A stretch of 64,000 nucleotides of DNA from JAOUJD01 sp963726405 (GCA_963726405.1 CAVSCF010000014.1:117777-181776); one strand, 5' to 3'; shown: positions 52,734 through 62,059, numbered from the stretch's first letter. Notes: generated by a model not told the origin, from the sequence alone. Made by a program: numbers and translations.

Positions 52734-54674
52734 CTAGCTTGCCGATTCGTTCCCCGTTGCGGGGACCGTGTTGCCGTCAAGTTCCGGGGGCCGTACCACC
52801 GGCAACGTCGTCATTCCCAGCACCTCGGCCAGCGCGTTGTTCAGCACCGCCGCAGTCGTCGGTTTCTGCAGCACCGGCGGCTCCTCCGTGCGGCTGCGCG
52901 CGATCGCAGACACCATCGACGGGTTGAGCGCCATGCGCGCGTGCATGGCGCGCTGGAAGTCGCCGACCACCTCGGCGCCCGGCACCGCAGTCAGCATGAT
53001 GACCGGCACCGGGAAGCCCAGCAGTTCACGGATGCGGAACACGGACTCCACGCCGCTGATCGAATGCGGACCGAGATTGTGGTCGGCCAGCACCGCGTCG
53101 ATCCGCTGGTGACCCGAGATGCCGCGGATCAACTGGGCGTTGAACCCGGTGGACGGCACGACGTACGCGCCCCATGAGCGCACGAGCCGGGTCAGGCTGT
53201 TGAGGATCTCGGCGTTGTCCTCGAGCACGACGATCGCATGGCCTTCGAGCGAGCGGACGACCATGTCCACGGTCTCCGGCGACGAACGCTTCGCCCGCAC
53301 CGGCATCACGGACAGCGGCACCTCGACGCGGAACACCGTTCCCGTCCCGGGTCGGGTCGTGACGATCAGCGGGTGGCCAAGCAGGCCACAGATCCGCTTG
53401 ACGATCGAAAGCCCGAGCCCGAAACCGGTGCCGCTGTTCTCGGCCTTCGAGCTTTCGCCGCGGTAGAACTCCTCGAAGATGCGATCCAGTTCGACCTGCT
53501 TGATCCCCGGCCCCGTGTCCCACACCTCGAGGCTGATCAGTCCGCCCCGTGGCCGCGCGGCCAGCAGCACGCCGCCGCGCTGGGTGTAGCGGATCGCGTT
53601 GGCGAGCAGGTTTCGGATCACCCGCTGCAGCAGCATCGGGTCGCTGTCGATCGCGAACCCGCCGCGGCGGACCCGCAGCGACAGCCCCTTGGAAGCGGCC
53701 AGCGGCGTGAACTCCTGCTCGAGCAGCGCGAACATCTCGTCGAGCGTGACCTGGTCGAGCTTCGGCTGGATCGAACCGGAGTCGAGCCGCGAGATCTCCA
53801 GCAACTCCTCGACGAGCTTCGACAGCGACTCCACCGCGGTCGACATGTTGTTTACGAGCGGCTCGAGCGGTCCCGTGGCGCGCTTCTTCAGCAGGGACAC
53901 GTAGATGCCGATGGCCTGCAGCGGCTGGCGCAGGTCGTGGCTCGCCGCGGCGAAGAACTGCGTCTTCGACCGCGTGGCGTTCTCCGCTTCGCGCCGTGCA
54001 TCCTCGGCCAGGCGCTTCTCGGCCATCAACTGGTCGACCAGCACCTCGTTCTCGTAGTTGTTCTTCACGGACTCGAACACGGCGTCGCCAAAGTTGCGGC
54101 CGTAGAAAACCGTGAAGAAGAACACCGCCGCCATCACCACGGCCGCCGTGTAGTAGGTCGGGTCCTGCTCCCACACCATGCGCGTGATGAGCGGCATCAC
54201 AGTGAGCAGCATGAACGAGTAGAAGGCCGGACGATGGCTCGCGTAGAGCGTCAGCGACCCGAACGCGACCGACAGGACCACGGCGACAAGCACCACCTGG
54301 TGCAGCGGCTGGTCCTGCGAGAAGAAGAGGAAACCGGCGACACCCCACAGTGCGCCGGCCACCACGGCCAGCACCACCCATCGGTTGGCCCAGCGCTGCA
54401 CCTGGTCGACCACCTCGGCCGCGTGCCGGAACTTGTACGCAACGCGCACGCGCGCGAGCGACTCCAGCAGGATCAGCATGAACCAGCCCATCAGCAGGTT
54501 CTGGTTCATCGAATACCAGAGGACCATCACCAGCGCGAAGGCGCCGACGATGCTGACGAGTACCGACTGCGGAACCTGCCGGTACACGGACGCCATCACG
54601 CCCGCGAGTATCTTTTCCTTGCGCTGTTCGGCGGTCTCGACGGCCAGGCCGAACCGGGTCAGTGGGCCGGACAC
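52734..54674 (-). CDS. membrane hybrid sensor histidine kinase with C-terminal receiver
   Basis: A 646-residue kinase. Residues about 40-200 contain five or six membrane helices as the sensor. HisKA follows with the H-box ASHDLRQPLQAIGIY, then the N-box RNLLANAIRYTQRG, G1 VWDTGPGI and G2 GLGLSIVKRICGL. A degenerate-looking receiver is at the C-terminus (VVLEDNAEIL, ADHNLGPH as the Asp region, ending with LQKPTT). GTG at 54674 is preferred because AGGAG lies 10 bases before it; a TTG at 54698 is also open. It resembles the broken kinase at 13.2-14.0 kb in family. Confidence 0.88.
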   Translation of the reverse strand: MSGPLTRFGLAVETAEQRKEKILAGVMASVYRQVPQSVLVSIVGAFALVMVLWYSMNQNLLMGWFMLILLESLARVRVAYKFRHAAEVVDQVQRWANRWVVLAVVAGALWGVAGFLFFSQDQPLHQVVLVAVVLSVAFGSLTLYASHRPAFYSFMLLTVMPLITRMVWEQDPTYYTAAVVMAAVFFFTVFYGRNFGDAVFESVKNNYENEVLVDQLMAEKRLAEDARREAENATRSKTQFFAAASHDLRQPLQAIGIYVSLLKKRATGPLEPLVNNMSTAVESLSKLVEELLEISRLDSGSIQPKLDQVTLDEMFALLEQEFTPLAASKGLSLRVRRGGFAIDSDPMLLQRVIRNLLANAIRYTQRGGVLLAARPRGGLISLEVWDTGPGIKQVELDRIFEEFYRGESSKAENSGTGFGLGLSIVKRICGLLGHPLIVTTRPGTGTVFRVEVPLSVMPVRAKRSSPETVDMVVRSLEGHAIVVLEDNAEILNSLTRLVRSWGAYVVPSTGFNAQLIRGISGHQRIDAVLADHNLGPHSISGVESVFRIRELLGFPVPVIMLTAVPGAEVVGDFQRAMHARMALNPSMVSAIARSRTEEPPVLQKPTTAAVLNNALAEVLGMTTLPVVRPPELDGNTVPATGNESAS

Positions 54675-54857
54675 GGAAACATCGCTCCTGAGAGGCAAAT
54701 CGGCATGCGCCGATGATAGGCGAGGACCCTGCCCCGGACATCGTCCGGATGGCCGCCTTCCCGCGCCACTTCAAACGTTCCAGCGCCCTCTTCCCTATAC
54801 TTGCGCGATTCGCGGCGGCCGTTCGGTCGCCGATTTTTTGCCCCGGGGGAGACTTCC

Positions 54858-56036
54858 ATGACGCCGTTCCGACTGACCCTGGCCGCGTGCGCGCTGACGC
54901 TCGCGGCGCCTGCCCTGACCGCCAAGCCGGTCGACCAGGTGCGCGTCGGGTTCTCGACGTCCATATCCGGGCCCTTCGCCGCCCTCGGCGCGGAGGCGCG
55001 CGACGGCTTCAACCTCGGCATCAAGCAACTCGGCGGCAAGCTCGGCGGGATCCCGGTCGAGGTGTTCGCCACGGACGAGGCCGGCAACCCGGACACCGGC
55101 CGCCAGCACGTCGATCGTTACATCAAGCGCGATCGCATCCACTTCTACACCGGCCCCATCGGGTCGAACGTCGCGCTCGCCGTCGGCCCGACGCTCTTCG
55201 CGTCCCAGGTCTTCTACCTCAGCAACAACGCCGGCCCGTCGCAGCTGGCGGGAAGCCAGTGCAACAGGTTCTTCTTCGGCACGGCCTGGCAGAACGACGC
55301 GTACCACGAGGCTGCCGGCAAGTTCGCGTCCGAGCGCGGATTCAAGAAGGTCGCGGTGATGGCGCCCAATTACCCCGCCGGTCAGGATGCGATCAACGGC
55401 TTCAAGCGCGGCTTCGGCAAGCCCGTCGTGTCCGAGACATTCACCAAGCTCGGCCAGCTCGACTACGCCGCCGAACTCGCCAAGCTGCGCGCGGAGGCGC
55501 CGGACGCTCTGTACATCTTCCTGCCCGGCGGCATGGGGATCAACTTCATCAAGCAGTTCGTCGGCGCCGGTCTGTCGAAATCCACGCAGATCGTCGGCCC
55601 CGGCTTTTCGGCGGACGAGGACGTGATTCGCGCGGTGGGCGAACCGATGCTCGGCCTGTTCAATACCGCGCACTGGAACCACGACTTCACGAACCCGGCC
55701 AGCCAGGCCTTCGTGCAGGCTTACGTCAAGGAATACGGCCGGCTGCCGTCGATCTACGCGGCGCAGGCGTACGACGTCGTGATGATGATGGACGCGGCGG
55801 TGCGCGACACCAAGGGCGAACTCGACAACAAGGACGCCGTGCACGCGGCGCTGAAGAAAGCGAACTTCAAGTCCGTGCGCGGCGAGTTCAAGTTCGGGCC
55901 GAACCAGTTCCCGATCCAGGACTACTACCTGCGCACGATCGGCAAGGACGCGCAGGGACGCATCACCAACCGCACGCTGAACAAGGTATTCACGGCCCAC
56001 CAGGACACGTACGCGGGCCAGTGCGCGATGAAATGA
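54858..56036 (+). CDS. branched-chain amino acid-type ABC substrate-binding protein
   Basis: A 392-residue periplasmic binding protein of the LivJ/LivK type I fold. A Sec signal (MTPFRLTLAACALTLAAPAL) ends near LTAKP. Typical tracts are VGFSTSISGPFAALGAEARD, EVFATDEAGNPDTGRQHVDR, GFKKVAVMAPNYPAGQDAI and QAYDVVMMMDAAV. ATG at 54858 follows GGGGGAGA. It is the first gene of the LivKHMGF operon. The ligand could be an amino acid, an aromatic acid or another small acid. Confidence 0.92.
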   Translation: MTPFRLTLAACALTLAAPALTAKPVDQVRVGFSTSISGPFAALGAEARDGFNLGIKQLGGKLGGIPVEVFATDEAGNPDTGRQHVDRYIKRDRIHFYTGPIGSNVALAVGPTLFASQVFYLSNNAGPSQLAGSQCNRFFFGTAWQNDAYHEAAGKFASERGFKKVAVMAPNYPAGQDAINGFKRGFGKPVVSETFTKLGQLDYAAELAKLRAEAPDALYIFLPGGMGINFIKQFVGAGLSKSTQIVGPGFSADEDVIRAVGEPMLGLFNTAHWNHDFTNPASQAFVQAYVKEYGRLPSIYAAQAYDVVMMMDAAVRDTKGELDNKDAVHAALKKANFKSVRGEFKFGPNQFPIQDYYLRTIGKDAQGRITNRTLNKVFTAHQDTYAGQCAMK

Positions 56037-56124
56037 CGGGCGCGCGCGGTGCGCCGCCCCGGCGGCCGCGCCGCGCGGGGACGATGGACGGGAGGTGCCG
56101 CGCGGCGCTGCGCGCGGCCCGGCG

Positions 56125-57045
56125 ATGACCAGCACCCTCGTGTTCGAGCAGCTCCTGAACGGGCTGCAGTTCGGCCTGATGCTCTTCCTGATCGCGGCCG
56201 GCCTGACGCTCGTCTTCGGGATCATGGACGTGCTGAACCTGGCGCACGGTTCCCTCTACATGGTCGGCGCGTACCTCGCAGCCACGTTCACGCAGGCCGC
56301 CGGTTCGTTCTGGCTGGGACTCGTGCTCGCCGTCATCGCGACCGGCGTCGTCGGCGTGGTTCTCGAAGTGCTGGTGGTACGACGCCTGTACCGGCGCGAC
56401 CACCTCTCGCAGGTCCTGGCGACGTTCGCGGTGATCCTGATCGCCGACGATCTGGTCAAGATGATCTGGGGCCCGGCGCCGATCATGCTGGCCGCGCCGG
56501 CGGCCCTCGCGGGGCCGGTCGAACTCGCGCCCGGCTTCTTCTACCCTGCGTATCGGCTCCTGATCATCGCCGTCGGCCTCGCCATCGCCGCGGGTCTCTA
56601 CCTGCTGGTGGCACGCACTCGCACGGGCATGCTGGTGCGTGCGGGCAGCAGCAACCGCGAGATGGCCGCCGTCATGGGCGTTCGCGTCGACCGCCTGTTC
56701 GCGCTCATCTTCGTGCTCGGGGCCATGCTGGCCGCCGTTGCGGGCGCGTTGCTCGGGCCCCTGCTCGCGGTCGAAATCGGCATGGGGGAGAACATCCTGA
56801 TCCTCGCGCTGGTCGTCATCGTCATCGGCGGGATCGGCTCGATCCGTGGCGCCTTCGTCGGCGCGGTGCTGGTCGGCGTCGTCGACACCTCGGGTCGCGC
56901 CTTCCTTCCCGGCCTGCTCGGCGAGTTCCTGAGCACCGCGGCCGCGGCGCAGCTCGGTCCCGCGGTCGCGGCGATCGCGATCTACGTGCTGATGGCCGCG
57001 GTCCTGTTCTTCCGCCCGCAGGGCCTGTTTCCGGCGCGCGCATGA
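56125..57045 (+). CDS. livH: branched-chain amino acid-type ABC permease LivH
   Basis: A 306-residue inner-membrane permease with about eight helices. Family landmarks: QLLNGLQFGLMLFLIAAGLT, GIMDVLNLAHGSLYMVGAYL, RRDHLSQVLATFAVILI and a C-terminal IGGIGSIRGAFVGAVLVGVV. It follows the binding protein by 88 bases, with the ATG at 56125. Its TGA overlaps an ATG (57042) that may be the true start of LivM. Confidence 0.92.
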   Translation: MTSTLVFEQLLNGLQFGLMLFLIAAGLTLVFGIMDVLNLAHGSLYMVGAYLAATFTQAAGSFWLGLVLAVIATGVVGVVLEVLVVRRLYRRDHLSQVLATFAVILIADDLVKMIWGPAPIMLAAPAALAGPVELAPGFFYPAYRLLIIAVGLAIAAGLYLLVARTRTGMLVRAGSSNREMAAVMGVRVDRLFALIFVLGAMLAAVAGALLGPLLAVEIGMGENILILALVVIVIGGIGSIRGAFVGAVLVGVVDTSGRAFLPGLLGEFLSTAAAAQLGPAVAAIAIYVLMAAVLFFRPQGLFPARA

Positions 57046-57055
57046 GCGCCGCACG

Positions 57056-57110
57056 GCCGCCCCGAAGGCGCTCACTCCCCCTCGGGGGACGGCGCGCAGC
57101 GCCAGGGGGC
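57056..57110 (+). repeat. REP-like GC-rich element at the livH-livM junction
   Basis: The stretch with GCGCTCACTCCCCCTCGGGG and GGCGCGCAGCGCCAGGGGG can fold into GC-rich hairpins. Similar intergenic sequences (a cccctcgggggacggcgcgcagcgc-like core) are common in Burkholderiales genomes from memory; this cannot be checked here. It lies where the livM frame changes. Confidence 0.45.
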
Positions 57111-57217
57111 ACGAGCCCACCGACCGCCTGCGTCGCGCACTGCCCTGGCTGCTGCTCGTCGCCGCGCTCGCGTTCCCGTGGATCGCCAGCGCGCTGGACC
57201 AGTCGTTCTACATCGGC

Positions 57218-58057
57218 GTGGTCCGCCGCATCCTCATCTTCGCGATCGCCGCGACGAGCCTGAACTTCATCCTTGGTTACGGCGGAATGGTGAGCCTCGG
57301 CCACGCCGCGTTCTTCGGCGTCGGCGCCTACACCGTTGGCGTGCTCGCCACCGAAGGCGTCGTCAGCGCTTGGATTGCGTGGCCAGCGTCGATCGCTGTG
57401 GCGGCGATGGCGGCCGTCGCCATCGGCGCGATCTCGCTGCGCACGCGCGGCGTCTACTTCATCATGATCACCCTCGCGTTCGCGCAGATGGTCTACTACG
57501 TCGCCGTCGGGCTGAAGCGCTACGGCGGGGATGACGGACTGAACCTGCCGGCGAAGTCCACACTCGGCTTCGGCATCGACCTCGGCAACGACATCGCCTT
57601 CTACAACGTCGTGCTCGCCATTCTCGTCGCCGTGCTCGTCGCCTTCGACCGCGTGCTCGATGCCCGCTTCGGCCGTGCACTGATCGGCATCCGCGAGAAC
57701 GAGGGCCGGATGGAGTCCCTCGGTTACCCGACGTTCCGCTTCCGTCTCACCGCGTTCGCCGTCGCCGGCGGCATCGCGGGGCTGGCCGGCGCGCTGTTCG
57801 CCAACCACAACCTGTTCGTCAGTCCGTCGGTGTTGCACTGGACGCAGTCGGCGACGTTCGTCGTGATGGTGATCCTCGGCGGCATCGGGTACCGCTACGG
57901 CGGCGTCCTGGGCGCGCTCGTGCTCCTGCTCCTCGAGGAGATCCTCGCGGCGTACACCGAGTTCTGGCACCTGCCGCTCGGCGTGCTGCTGCTCGCCGTC
58001 GTCTTCCTTGCTCCGAACGGCCTCTCCGGCTGGCTCGAACGGCGGCCCGCCCGATGA
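57218..58057 (+). CDS. livM: branched-chain amino acid-type ABC permease LivM (N-terminus uncertain)
   Basis: A permease of at least 279 residues. Landmarks: SLNFILGYGGMVSLGHAAFF, RGVYFIMITLAFAQMVYYV, RALIGIRENEGRMESLGYPT and VILGGIGYRYGGVLGALVLL. GTG at 57218 is the only ordinary start in this frame, but the same frame upstream codes for the expected first helix (LRRALPWLLLVAALAFPWIA, from 57128). The natural start is probably the ATG at 57042 overlapping livH, joined by a one-base change near the G-run at 57104-57109. That would give about 338 residues, normal for LivM. Confidence 0.85.
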   Translation: MVRRILIFAIAATSLNFILGYGGMVSLGHAAFFGVGAYTVGVLATEGVVSAWIAWPASIAVAAMAAVAIGAISLRTRGVYFIMITLAFAQMVYYVAVGLKRYGGDDGLNLPAKSTLGFGIDLGNDIAFYNVVLAILVAVLVAFDRVLDARFGRALIGIRENEGRMESLGYPTFRFRLTAFAVAGGIAGLAGALFANHNLFVSPSVLHWTQSATFVVMVILGGIGYRYGGVLGALVLLLLEEILAAYTEFWHLPLGVLLLAVVFLAPNGLSGWLERRPAR

Positions 58058-58803
58058 CCCTCCTCGCCGTGGAGGGCCTCACCAAGCGCTTCGGTGGCCT
58101 CGTCGCCACCGACAGGCTCGACCTCGCGGTGGCACGCGACGAAGTGCATGCCGTGATTGGACCGAACGGCGCGGGCAAGACGACGCTGATCGCCCAGCTC
58201 GCCGGAACGCTCGCGCCCGACGCCGGCCGCATCGTGATGGACGGCGTGGACATCACCCGCCGGTCGGCGCATGTGCGCGCCGCGCACGGCATTGCGCGTT
58301 CCTACCAGGTCACGAACGTGTTCCGCCGCTTCACATCGCTCGACAACGCGGCCCTCGCCGTGCAGGCCTGCGCCGGATCGAGCTTCCGCTTCTGGCGGCC
58401 TGCGCGTGCGGAGCGCGCCCTCTTCGACCAGGCCAGCGCCCTGCTGGCCCGCGTCGGCCTGCAGGAGCGCGCGCAGGTGCCCGCCGGCGCTCTGGCGCAC
58501 GGCGAGCAGCGCCAGCTCGAAGTGGCGCTCGCGCTCGCCTCGCGCCCGCGCCTGCTGCTGCTCGACGAGCCGATGGCCGGGATGGGTCCCGACGAATCGG
58601 AGCGGATGGTGGCGCTGATCCAGGGCCTGAAAGGCAGCGTCACCATCGTGCTGGTCGAGCACGACATGGATGCGGTGTTTCGCCTCGCGGACCGCATCTC
58701 GGTACTCGTGTACGGCCGGGTGCTTGCGACCGGCACGCCGGCCGACATCCGCGCCAATGCCGAGGTGCGTCAGGCGTACCTCGGTGCAGAGGCCGCGGCA
58801 TGA
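58054..58803 (+). CDS. livG: branched-chain amino acid-type ABC ATPase LivG
   Basis: A 249-residue ATPase. Walker A GPNGAGKTTL, LivG insert GIARSYQVTNVFRRFTSLDN, signature LAHGEQRQLEVALAL (His in place of Ser), Walker B LLLLDEPMAGMGPDE and switch His in VEHDMDAVF. It overlaps livM by 4 bases and livF by 4 bases. Confidence 0.93.
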   Translation: MTLLAVEGLTKRFGGLVATDRLDLAVARDEVHAVIGPNGAGKTTLIAQLAGTLAPDAGRIVMDGVDITRRSAHVRAAHGIARSYQVTNVFRRFTSLDNAALAVQACAGSSFRFWRPARAERALFDQASALLARVGLQERAQVPAGALAHGEQRQLEVALALASRPRLLLLDEPMAGMGPDESERMVALIQGLKGSVTIVLVEHDMDAVFRLADRISVLVYGRVLATGTPADIRANAEVRQAYLGAEAAA

Positions 58804-59507
58804 CGTTGCTCCAGTTGCGAAACGTCGAGGCCGGCTATGGCGCGAGCCAGGTGCTGTTCGGCGTCGACCTCATGGTGCGCGAGGGCGAAGTGGCCACGCT
58901 GCTCGGCCGCAACGGCATGGGCAAGACGACGACGCTGCGCGCGCTCTTCGGCCTTGTTCCGCTCAAGGGCGGCGAGATCCTCTTTGGCGGGGAGCCCCTG
59001 CACGGCCGCGCCACCGATGCCATTGCCCGGCTCGGCATCGCGCTGGTCCCGGAAGGTCGTCAGATATTCCCGAACCTGACGGTGCGCGAAAACCTGGAGG
59101 CGTTCGCCGAGAACCGCAGCCGCACGACGAGCCCGTGGAACGTGGCGCGCGTCCTCGCGCTCTTTCCCCGTCTGTCGGAGCGCGCGCGCGCCATGGGCAA
59201 TCAGTTGTCGGGCGGCGAGCAGCAAATGCTGGCGATCGGCCGCGCACTGATGACCAACCCGCGGCTCCTGATCCTCGACGAGGCCACCGAAGGTCTCGCG
59301 CCGCTGGTGCGGGACGACATCTGGCGATGCCTCGCCGAGTTGAAGCGCGCGGGCCACACGATCCTGGTCATCGACAAGTACGTCGATCGCCTGGTGCGGC
59401 TCGCCGACCAGCACACGATCCTGGAGCGCGGACGGGTCGTCTGGCGCGGCGACTCACCGGCCCTGGCGGCCGATACATCGCTCTGGCACCGCTACCTCGG
59501 CGTCTGA
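58800..59507 (+). CDS. livF: branched-chain amino acid-type ABC ATPase LivF
   Basis: A 235-residue ATPase. Walker A GRNGMGKTTTL, LivF tract ALVPEGRQIFPNLTVRENLE, signature LSGGEQQMLAIGRAL, Walker B LLILDEATEGLAPL. The switch position reads VIDKYVDRL, where most members have a His (VEQN/VDHD), so the H-loop His appears replaced by Lys. This occurs in a subset of LivF proteins. It is the last gene of the operon. Confidence 0.92.
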   Translation: MTLLQLRNVEAGYGASQVLFGVDLMVREGEVATLLGRNGMGKTTTLRALFGLVPLKGGEILFGGEPLHGRATDAIARLGIALVPEGRQIFPNLTVRENLEAFAENRSRTTSPWNVARVLALFPRLSERARAMGNQLSGGEQQMLAIGRALMTNPRLLILDEATEGLAPLVRDDIWRCLAELKRAGHTILVIDKYVDRLVRLADQHTILERGRVVWRGDSPALAADTSLWHRYLGV

Positions 59508-59692
59508 TCCTCGTGCGTGCCCATCGATTGCGACGAGTCCGGCAGAACCGAGGAGCCGTCCATGGCGCTGCTGCAGTCGATCGCCCACCGTGTGCTGCGC
59601 GGCCGCGCACGCGCGGCCTTGCGCGCGCGATCGCCAATCCGCTCGTGCGCTGCGCGGCAAGAACGCGACCGCCCTGCGCCGGCGCGCGACCC

Positions 59693-60595
59693 TCAAGCCG
59701 CCACCGGATAGCGGGACAGTTCGATCGAGGCGCGGCCGCCGCGCCTGACAGCCAGCCGGGCGCGCCCGCCGACGGGCAGCGTCAGCTTGCGCTTGACGTG
59801 ACCGAAGGGCAGGCCGGTGTACACCGGCACGCCGCCGACCTTGCGCAAACGCTCCACGACCGACGCCAGGCCGAAGCCGTTGTCGTTCGGCATCGGCGTC
59901 ACCGGCTCGAAGTCGCCGAGCACGATCGCCTGCTGCTTCTGCAGGACGCCGGCGTGCAGCAACTGCAGGAACATCCGCTCGACCTTGTAGGCCGGTTCGT
60001 TGACGTCCTCGACGAACAGGATGCCGTCGCGCACGCGTGGCATGAACGGCGTTCCGAGCACCGAGGCCAGCATGGCGAGATTGCCGCCCCACAGCCGCCC
60101 CTCGATCGTGCGCGCCGGCCCGTCGAGCGTTACATCGACGGCGTAATGGCGGGCGCTCAGCACGCCGAAGAAATGTTCGACGGTGAATGGATCGGGCTGC
60201 TCGGCGCCGAAGTCGCCTGCCGATGGGCCGGCGAAGCTGACGCCTCCGTGCGCGAGGAACGCGAGATTGAAGGCGGTGAAGTCGCTGTACCCGACGAGCG
60301 CCGACTTGCGGGCGCGGATCGCGGCATAGTCGATGCGATCGAGCAGGCGCGACAGGCCGTAGCCGCCGCGGGCGGACAGGACGAGATCGATGGAAGGATC
60401 GGTGGCGAAGCGCTGAAGTTCCGCCAGCCGCAAGGCGTCGGGACCGGCAAACCGTTGCTCGCGGGCGAAAACGCTCTCGCCGGCCACGACCCGCCAGCCG
60501 TGCTGCGCAAGGAAACGCGCGGCGCGATCGATCACTGCGGGGTCCGGCAGGTAGCCGGAGGGTGCCACCAGGCCGATGGTCCTAGAGCGCGGCAT
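59693..60595 (-). CDS. ldcA: muramoyltetrapeptide LD-carboxypeptidase (S66 family)
   Basis: A 300-residue S66 serine peptidase that removes the terminal D-Ala from murein tetrapeptides during cell-wall recycling. Motifs: IGLVAPSGYLPDPAVIDRAA, LSARGGYGLSRLLDRIDY, LVGYSDFTAFNLAFLAHGGV (nucleophile Ser in GYSD), WGGNLAMLASVLGTPFMP and FVEDVNEPAYKVERM (Glu). The His of the triad is expected near VPVYTGLPFGHVKRKLTLPV. It overlaps the end of the deaminase gene by 14 bases. Confidence 0.92.
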   Translation of the reverse strand: MPRSRTIGLVAPSGYLPDPAVIDRAARFLAQHGWRVVAGESVFAREQRFAGPDALRLAELQRFATDPSIDLVLSARGGYGLSRLLDRIDYAAIRARKSALVGYSDFTAFNLAFLAHGGVSFAGPSAGDFGAEQPDPFTVEHFFGVLSARHYAVDVTLDGPARTIEGRLWGGNLAMLASVLGTPFMPRVRDGILFVEDVNEPAYKVERMFLQLLHAGVLQKQQAIVLGDFEPVTPMPNDNGFGLASVVERLRKVGGVPVYTGLPFGHVKRKLTLPVGGRARLAVRRGGRASIELSRYPVAA

Positions 60596-61562
60596 CGTCG
60601 TCCTCGTCGACAGGCAGACTGCCGCCCCGCTTCAGATCGCGGCGGTCGGCGAAGAATCTGGACAGCAGGCTCGCGCTGTCCGGGCCGAGCACCCCGCCGC
60701 GCACCTGCGTGTGGTGGTTGAGTCTCGGCTCGGCGAACAGGTCCACCACGCTGCCGCAGGCGCCGGTCTTCGGATCGCTCGCACCGAACACGACCCGCTT
60801 GATCCGCGCGTGCTGCATGGCGCCCGCGCACATCGCGCAGGGCTCGAGCGTCACGTACAACTCGCAATGGCTCAGGCGATAGTTGCCCAGCAGTTCCGCC
60901 GCCGCCCGCATCGCCTGGATCTCCGCGTGCGCGGTCGGATCGCTGTTGCCGATGGGCTGGTTGAACCCGGTGGCGATCACCTGGCCGTCCTTGACGACGA
61001 CGGCACCGACCGGAACCTCGGCCAGCGCCCAGGCGTTATGCGCCTGATCCAGGGCGAGCCGCATGAACGTTTCGTCGGCGTCGATCGATTCCGCGGGCTG
61101 CTCCGTCACCTGGATCTGGCTCGCCAGCCACGCCTGTCGCTTGGCCGCGCGCTGCGCATCGCGGGCTTCTCGAGCCTGGGCCACCGCGTCGGTCACTTCG
61201 CGTGGACCGAGGCCATCCGCCGCCGCCGCCAGCCAGGCCGGCAGGGTGCCGCGCCGGTAGTCGCTGCCGAAGTCCGATCGCCGCACGAACCCGGTATCGA
61301 CGAGCCAGCGGCGCAGTTCCACGTGGTCGGTGTCGAGCATCGCTCCGGCGGTCGACAGGAACTGCTTCAGCACGGTGTTCGCACCGCGTTCGTCGAGCAG
61401 TTTGTCCACCGGGAAGAACAACGTCGCCGAAGCGAACACCAGTTCGAGGTCGCGTCCGTCCTTCTGCTGCAGCGTGGACAAGTGCACGCCTTGCCGCACC
61501 GCCAGTTGTCCCAGCCGTTCCAGCCAGCCCGCAGGCGAGATGGCCGCTTGTTCTGTCGTCAT
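60582..61562 (-). CDS. tadA: tRNA adenosine-34 deaminase TadA fused to an N-terminal DUF2087-like domain
   Basis: A 326-residue protein, about twice the usual TadA length. The C-terminal half (about residues 165-315) is TadA, which makes inosine at the wobble position of tRNA-Arg(ACG): Zn/catalytic motif PTAHAEIQAMRAA and PCAMCAGAM. The N-terminal part contains VDKLLDERGANTVLKQFLST and LRRWLVDTGFVRRSDFGSDY, which resemble the DUF2087 helix-turn-helix-like domain. The frame is continuous through the junction (ITEQPAE-like VTEQPAESIDADETFMRLAL), so the fusion is real at sequence level. The added domain might bind tRNA. Confidence 0.88.
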   Translation of the reverse strand: MTTEQAAISPAGWLERLGQLAVRQGVHLSTLQQKDGRDLELVFASATLFFPVDKLLDERGANTVLKQFLSTAGAMLDTDHVELRRWLVDTGFVRRSDFGSDYRRGTLPAWLAAAADGLGPREVTDAVAQAREARDAQRAAKRQAWLASQIQVTEQPAESIDADETFMRLALDQAHNAWALAEVPVGAVVVKDGQVIATGFNQPIGNSDPTAHAEIQAMRAAAELLGNYRLSHCELYVTLEPCAMCAGAMQHARIKRVVFGASDPKTGACGSVVDLFAEPRLNHHTQVRGGVLGPDSASLLSRFFADRRDLKRGGSLPVDEDDDAAL

Positions 61563-61704
61563 GGCGACAGTCTACCGACGAGCGGTCGCGCGGCCTTGCC
61601 AGCGACCCGCTTTCCCGGCGGCGAAGAATCGACTGTTTGACCCGACCGCTGCCGGCCGAGGGCTTAGGCGGTAGCATGCCGACGCCGCCCATCCGGAGAA
61701 AGCC

Positions 61705-62025
61705 ATGAGCCGCCACGTCATCGTGTCATTCGGTCAAGGCACCGAGTTCGAGTACAACGTCCCCGCCGCTGAAGTGGCCACGCTTTCCCCTGACGCCGCC
61801 CGGCAGTGGTTCGACCGGGAGTTCATCGCGCTCGAGTGCGATGTGCCCTCTCCCATCGGCAAGATCCTCATCGCCGACCGCCTGCTGAGCGTCGCCAAGT
61901 ACGCGGGCCCGCAGCGCTTCCGCGATCACGCGGACTGGGCGCGCGAATTCGCGCGCAACGCTGCCGTGATGCTCGGGCGCGACCTCGTGCGCGTCGACGT
62001 GCCGAACTACACGGTCGGCTACTGA
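61705..62025 (+). CDS. hypothetical protein, 106 aa
   Basis: An uncharacterised soluble protein with no signal or membrane segment. It begins SRHVIVSFGQGTEFEYNVPA and ends LVRVDVPNYTVGY, with a predicted alpha/beta content. A GGAGAAAGCC tract precedes the ATG. The good ribosome-binding site, compact fold-like pattern and its own intergenic region support a real gene. No family was recognised. Confidence 0.65.
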   Translation: MSRHVIVSFGQGTEFEYNVPAAEVATLSPDAARQWFDREFIALECDVPSPIGKILIADRLLSVAKYAGPQRFRDHADWAREFARNAAVMLGRDLVRVDVPNYTVGY

Positions 62026-62059
62026 GGCCCGGTTACCGTCGGGCCCGCCACGGCGCGGG

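Noticed and set aside
59562..59711. 49-codon plus-strand frame between livF and ldcA
   Set aside because: Arg/Ala-rich low-complexity translation, no family, weak start; it overlaps the end of the ldcA gene.
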